Assembly (NCBI GenBank): GCA_937942405.1 | Contig: CALDEN010000180.1 | Location: 1 to 7,095, forward strand | From: an uncultured Saprospiraceae bacterium | GTDB taxonomy: Bacteria > Bacteroidota > Bacteroidia > Chitinophagales > Saprospiraceae | Reading direction: 5' to 3' | DNA length: 7,095 nt | Part shown: positions 5,301-7,095 of the stretch, one piece after another | Position numbering within the stretch: the stretch's first letter is position 1 | Layout of the letters: each line of letters begins with the position of its first letter | Notes under the pieces: model-generated | Seen by the model: the letters and a program-made list of their open reading frames with translations, nothing else | The model's database searches: none | What the model was told of the DNA's origin: nothing | Translations under genes and position numbers: made by a program

Positions 5301-7095
5301 AAGAAAATACTGTTTGTGAGGGAGATGATAATGATAATGAGATCAATGAGTGTGGAGGATTGATATTCGGTGAGGATGAAGATGATCATGATCCAGCAGG
5401 TATAAGAGTAGTAGATTTAGCATTAAGTAAGACCGTTTTGACACCTGGGCCTTATCTTCCAGGAGGTAATGTAGTTTTTGAAATAGAAGTGTTTAATCAA
5501 GGTAATGTTACTGTTGAAAATGTGGTTGTTTTCGATAATTTCCCATCAGGAATGACATTCGGGCCAGGTAATTTCCCAACTTGGAATTTTGATCCATTCT
5601 CGGGTAATGCAGCAGCCGTTTTAAACTCGATTATTTATCCTGGACAAAGTAGAACGGTACAAATAAGTGCTGTTCTTGGTTGTGTTGAGAGTGGGCAATA
5701 CTTGACGGGTTGGGATAACTGTGCTGAGATATTTGCTTTCCAAGATGAAAATGGAAATTATATTACAACAGAAGATAAAGATTCTACGGCGGATGCTGTT
5801 TCTACAAACGATGCTGGAGGTCAAGTTTTCTCAGCAGCAGATAATTTTGTAGATGGAGATGGAACAGGTGCGATAGGTGATGGTGTAGCCGCTACAGATG
5901 AAGACGATCACGATTGTGAGAGGCTTCCTATTTTCGATTTAGCACTTAAAAAAGAAGTATTTACTACTGCACCATATGTGTATGGTCAGGATGTACAGTT
6001 TAATATTACTGTTTGTAATCAAGGTAACATCATTGCAAATAATATAGATGTTACAGATTATATTCCAGCAGGTTTTGCATTAAATGCAGGAGGCAGTCCT
6101 GGATGGACTCCAAATGGAACAGATGCAGTTTTTACAATTTCTACGCCATTGGCTCCAGATGCATGTACAGTTATTCCTATCGAACTTACTGTATTGCCTA
6201 AATCAGGTGATGCTAAGGATTGGACAAACTATGCAGAAATTACCGCTGCTCAAGATGATGCAGGAGTGGACATGTCTGCACAAGATTATGATAGTACTCC
6301 AGCCTCTAATAGTTTATCGGAAAATGCTCTTCTTCCAGGAGATGCGGATGATGATAATATGCTAGGGAAAGGTCCTATTTTGGGAGAGGATGAGGATGAT
6401 CATGATGTAGCGGGGATAGAAATCGTGGATGTAGCATTAAGAAAAACAGAAGCTACTGGAGGTCCATATAACTATGGCGACTTAGTATGTTTTGATATAG
6501 AAATAATTAATCAAGGTAACGTGGATATTGCGAGTGTGGGTGTAGTGGACTACTTCCCAGCAGGATTTACCTTGAATAGTGCAAACTCTCCTGACTGGCA
6601 AGCCGTTTCTAATTCTAACACAGCTACTTATAAGAGTAAAACTTTACCAGCTTGTGAGACTTTAGTTACACAAATTTGCTTTACTATTGTTAAGTCGGAG
6701 GGAGGTGTAACGGATTGGGATAACTGTGCAGAAATTAACTATTTAGAAGATGCTAATTGGAATAATTTAATAGATGTAGACAGTACTCCGGATTCCATTA
6801 ATGGAAACGATGCAGGAGGTGCTGTGAACACTGCTGCGGATAACCATGTAGATGGAGATGGAACTGGAGCGGTAAATGATGGAGTAGCTTCAACGGATGA
6901 AGATGACCATGATTGCGAGCGTATAGAGGTATTTGATCTAGCATTACGTAAAACGGTAAATGTTGCGACATGTGATTATGGCGATAAAGTAACATTTACG
7001 ATCGAAGTTTTCAATCAAGGGAATGCAGCTGTACAAAATGTACTTATTGAGGATTATTTTCCAACGGGACTTTTGTTCAATGCTGCAGATAACCC
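2213..7095 (+). CDS. Giant DUF11-repeat surface adhesin with N-terminal SdrD-B domain, 3' end outside window
   Basis: The frame is open from the ATG at 2213 to the window edge (1627 codons, no stop). An in-frame TAA at 2195-2197 makes this the first possible ATG. Residues 1 to about 33 are a signal peptide (core YIILGIFSLLPL, ending SIHSQ before Asp34-Cys35). About 37-169 is an SdrD-B/Cna-B-like domain beginning GNYVFYDANNDGIQD, the typical acidic first strand, and closing with LDFGFY. About 171-252 is Ig/PKD-like (LVYEWSDGTF, FGVTVTDTNGCSAEAE). From 255 there are at least nine tandem DUF11-like modules (about 148-174 residues). Each has an FDLAL-type strand, a [VI]xNQG strand, a DY.P.G strand, usually an NYAEI or NCAEI strand, and usually a DEDDHD end. 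Such proteins are long extracellular stalks or adhesins in Saprospiria-like bacteria. Export by Sec plus type IX secretion is inferred, since the C-terminal domain is not in view. No catalytic motif is seen. Confidence 0.95.
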   Translation, partial: MLRSHLSWLYPVFSSYIILGIFSLLPLNSIHSQDCLGNYVFYDANNDGIQDATDVPYAGVRVWVYNETTPGNFVVIGQTVTDGAGLYNFTNANTLFNGTAGVKYVVIEDVLTEPGNLNPVIPTTLNVGFDDAIDSDGSYATFGPFIGKPMAFLVHGPIVDNKDLDFGFYTICADIDVTLPVSMNVCENEAVLITADADDGGNGPLVYEWSDGTFTSTNTTNYVTSVSEPFGVTVTDTNGCSAEAETQLIVERCEFDLSLTKSCPSDITAVYAGDTYTFELEICNEGESALDSVEIYDYLPSGYNLVAGGGWNVVTATTALTTLSLEISRSNGLLPATGLLAGECITFPMETRIDDCATFGNLDNVALIHFQKDVAGFQEDVDSTPGTVIADEDDTDNCTAPIFDLALRKTLLTAASPLQVGDIITYQIEIFNQGSIDADEVQIIDYIPGGIELTTNNPNWVLDAATSTATGIITTPIPPGGSEIITIEFELIGGKGMNDFTNYAEILSAKNGDVFFTRDFDSTYDNDVSNDAGGVPNFDSDDWITDNGSDKDGDGVRDEDDHDPDMLEIFDLALTKKVVSLPPYSYGGNIAFEIEVCNQGTIVATNVVVRDILPPGFTFNTALAGAWSLVGGNPETTIPNQIAEGECESVVINLLLGQKLVDGDLNNYATIVSAQDNLGNDMTGNDFDSTPGTHAAHESSVSPGSDDDDNVCGRGPTLGEDEDDHDVASVDIVDVALSKVETTSGPYQYGDQVCYEIEIFNQGSVDIATAKIIDTYGAGLIPVAASFPTWNQGPNPLSITHDVKNLPSCSSTTVDICFTLTKTDLVGATNFDNCAEIYYLEDSEWNDLTDIDSNLDTNPFNDAGGAVGSPADNYILGDGTGLVGGTVAAGDEDDHDCERIQIIDLALRKTANVVSCAYGDIVTFTIEVFNQGNVAVTDVAVVDYLPSGLVFDPANNPAFAWTNTATPTYTIPAIAVGASETITINLELIQTGGGLKDWTNYAEILSFADAAGVDISASDADSFAGSNGAEENTVCEGDDNDNEINECGGLIFGEDEDDHDPAGIRVVDLALSKTVLTPGPYLPGGNVVFEIEVFNQGNVTVENVVVFDNFPSGMTFGPGNFPTWNFDPFSGNAAAVLNSIIYPGQSRTVQISAVLGCVESGQYLTGWDNCAEIFAFQDENGNYITTEDKDSTADAVSTNDAGGQVFSAADNFVDGDGTGAIGDGVAATDEDDHDCERLPIFDLALKKEVFTTAPYVYGQDVQFNITVCNQGNIIANNIDVTDYIPAGFALNAGGSPGWTPNGTDAVFTISTPLAPDACTVIPIELTVLPKSGDAKDWTNYAEITAAQDDAGVDMSAQDYDSTPASNSLSENALLPGDADDDNMLGKGPILGEDEDDHDVAGIEIVDVALRKTEATGGPYNYGDLVCFDIEIINQGNVDIASVGVVDYFPAGFTLNSANSPDWQAVSNSNTATYKSKTLPACETLVTQICFTIVKSEGGVTDWDNCAEINYLEDANWNNLIDVDSTPDSINGNDAGGAVNTAADNHVDGDGTGAVNDGVASTDEDDHDCERIEVFDLALRKTVNVATCDYGDKVTFTIEVFNQGNAAVQNVLIEDYFPTGLLFNAADN
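2975..3418 (+). repeat. DUF11-like module 1 (divergent)
   Basis: Residues 255-402. It begins FDLSLTKSCP and has FELEICNEGES in place of the usual NQG strand, then YDYLPSG. It lacks the clear N-Y/C-AEI strand and ends DEDDTDNC rather than DEDDHD. It is the shortest module at 148 residues and has several cysteines not placed as in later modules. It caps the array next to the Ig-like domain and does not belong clearly to any of the four classes. Confidence 0.82.
3419..3919 (+). repeat. DUF11-like module 2 (gamma-like head, delta-like tail)
   Basis: Residues 403-569. The head (FDLALRKT, ITYQIEIFNQGS, NNPNW, GSEIITIEFELI, DFTNYAEI) resembles module 5. The tail (DSTYDNDVSNDAGG) resembles module 6. 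It ends in DKDGDGVRDEDDHD, close to a thrombospondin type 3-like calcium motif. It has no cysteine, unlike the neighbouring modules. Confidence 0.85.
3920..4408 (+). repeat. DUF11-like module 3 (class alpha)
   Basis: Residues 570-732. Key strands are FDLALTKK, FEIEVCNQGT, RDILPPGF, GECESVVINLLL and LNNYATIVSAQD, with a DDDDN patch and GEDEDDHD end. Cys597 in the NQG strand and Cys647 in the later strand are 50 residues apart, exactly as in module 7. A further Cys sits after the DDDDN patch. Confidence 0.86.
4409..4918 (+). repeat. DUF11-like module 4 (class beta)
   Basis: Residues 733-902. Key strands are VDVALSKVE, GPYQYGDQVCYEIEIFNQG, LPSCSSTTVDICFTLTK and DNCAEIYYLED, followed by WNDL, NDAGGAV, GDGTG and DEDDHDCERI. 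The cysteines at 754, 809, 817 and 834 recur in module 8. The DY.P.G strand is replaced by DTYGAGL, a local departure from all other modules. Confidence 0.86.
4919..5410 (+). repeat. DUF11-like module 5 (class gamma)
   Basis: Residues 903-1066. Key strands are IDLALRKTANVVSCAYGD, TFTIEVFNQGN, DYLPSGL, ASETITINLELI and DWTNYAEILS, ending GEDEDDHD. Cys916 lies 19 residues after Cys897 of the preceding linker (CERI), the same spacing as at modules 8/9. An extra acidic insert with two cysteines (VCEGDDNDNEINECGG) lies before the end. Confidence 0.86.
5411..5932 (+). repeat. DUF11-like module 6 (class delta)
   Basis: Residues 1067-1240, the longest complete module at 174 residues. Key strands are VDLALSKTV, PGGNVVFEIEVFNQGN, FPSGM, LGCVESG and WDNCAEIFAFQDE. 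The tail has NDAGG, then DGDGTGAIGDG and DEDDHDCERL. Cysteines at 1157 and 1170 are close together and may pair. The tail is of the same type as in class beta, but the head differs. Confidence 0.86.
5933..6424 (+). repeat. DUF11-like module 7 (class alpha, second copy)
   Basis: Residues 1241-1404. FDLALKKEV, FNITVCNQGN, DYIPAGF, DACTVIPIELTV, DWTNYAEITAAQD, a DADDDN patch and GEDEDDHD parallel module 3. Cys1268 and Cys1318 are 50 residues apart, as in module 3, but the third cysteine of module 3 is replaced here (DNMLGKGP against DNVCGRGP). Confidence 0.86.
6425..6931 (+). repeat. DUF11-like module 8 (class beta, second copy)
   Basis: Residues 1405-1573. VDVALRKTE, GPYNYGDLVCFDIEIINQG, LPACETLVTQICFTIVK, WDNCAEINYLED, NDAGGAV, DGDGTGA and DEDDHDCERI parallel module 4. 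Cysteines at 1426, 1481, 1489 and 1505 repeat the spacing of module 4 (55, 8 and 16 against 55, 8 and 17). Confidence 0.86.
6932..7095 (+). repeat. DUF11-like module 9 (class gamma, second copy), cut by window end
   Basis: Only the first 54 residues (1574-1627) are visible. FDLALRKTVNVATCDYGD, TFTIEVFNQGN and EDYFPTGLLF match module 5 closely, including Cys1587 placed 19 residues after Cys1568 in the preceding linker. The match sets the phase of the second four-module cycle. Confidence 0.84.

Larger units (their letters stand above)
2975..7095 (+). repeat. Tandem DUF11-like module array with four-module higher-order period
   Basis: Nine module starts are marked by the [FIV]D[LV][AS]L strand at 2975, 3419, 3920, 4409, 4919, 5411, 5933, 6425 and 6932. 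Modules 3 and 7, 4 and 8, and 5 and 9 match each other better than their neighbours in strand sequence, cysteine position and linker. Their start-to-start distances are 2013, 2016 and 2013 bp (671, 672 and 671 residues). I call the four classes alpha, beta, gamma and delta. Matching modules differ at many synonymous and non-synonymous sites by eye, so the duplication is not recent. The array continues beyond the window. Confidence 0.88.

Noticed and set aside
5621..5824. Minus-strand open frame of 67 codons
   Set aside because: It is antisense to module 6, and its composition reflects the repeat-coding strand.
6084..6365. Plus-strand open frame of 93 codons, Met/Gln/Leu-rich
   Set aside because: It is the shifted frame of module 7. 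The true frame there has conserved DUF11 strands matching eight other modules.
6798..6995. Minus-strand open frame of 65 codons, His/Leu-rich
   Set aside because: It is antisense to the Asp-rich tail of module 8; GAT-rich codons read in reverse give His, Leu and Pro.
2975..7095. CRISPR or DNA-level satellite explanation for the periodicity
   Set aside because: The periodicity is in one unbroken reading frame with domain-length units and diverged DNA, so it is a protein repeat array.

Overview
The window looks like AT-rich chromosomal DNA of a Bacteroidota bacterium, most likely a marine or activated-sludge member of the Saprospiria. The evidence is the secreted-protein style: signal peptides ending in Gln before a Cys or Asp-Cys, SprB, SdrD-B and DUF11-type modules, a possible TAnnTTTG -7 promoter element and no Shine-Dalgarno sequences. 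The lineage is an inference from module style; no marker gene is present. No RNA gene, mobile element, CRISPR array or complete operon is visible.

Layout: two long, divergently oriented genes for secreted surface proteins fill almost the whole window, and both run off its ends. On the minus strand, 1767 to 1 encodes the first 589 residues of a protein with a signal peptide, an Ig/PKD-like domain, one SprB-type repeat, one SdrD-B (Cna-B-like) domain and a propeller-like region. An AT-rich divergent intergenic region (1768-2212, 445 bp) holds a candidate -7 promoter element, a cluster of small palindromes and short direct repeats. On the plus strand, 2213 to 7095 encodes the first 1627 residues of a giant adhesin-like protein: signal peptide, SdrD-B domain, Ig-like domain, then at least nine tandem DUF11-like modules of about 148-174 residues, most ending in the acidic linker DEDDHD.

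The most notable structure is inside that array. The modules are not a simple tandem series. They follow a four-module order (alpha-beta-gamma-delta) that recurs with a period of 671-672 residues (2013-2016 bp), so module 3 matches 7, 4 matches 8 and 5 matches 9. Cysteine positions and junction sequences also follow module class. Module 2 looks like a fusion of a gamma head and a delta tail.

Both products are probably exported by Sec and then, by analogy with related Bacteroidota proteins, by the type IX secretion system to the cell surface. The C-terminal sorting domains that would prove this lie outside the window. Their shared style and divergent placement suggest a surface-adhesion or matrix locus, but nothing here shows a specific ligand. 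I see no evidence of a wholly new enzymatic or defence system.
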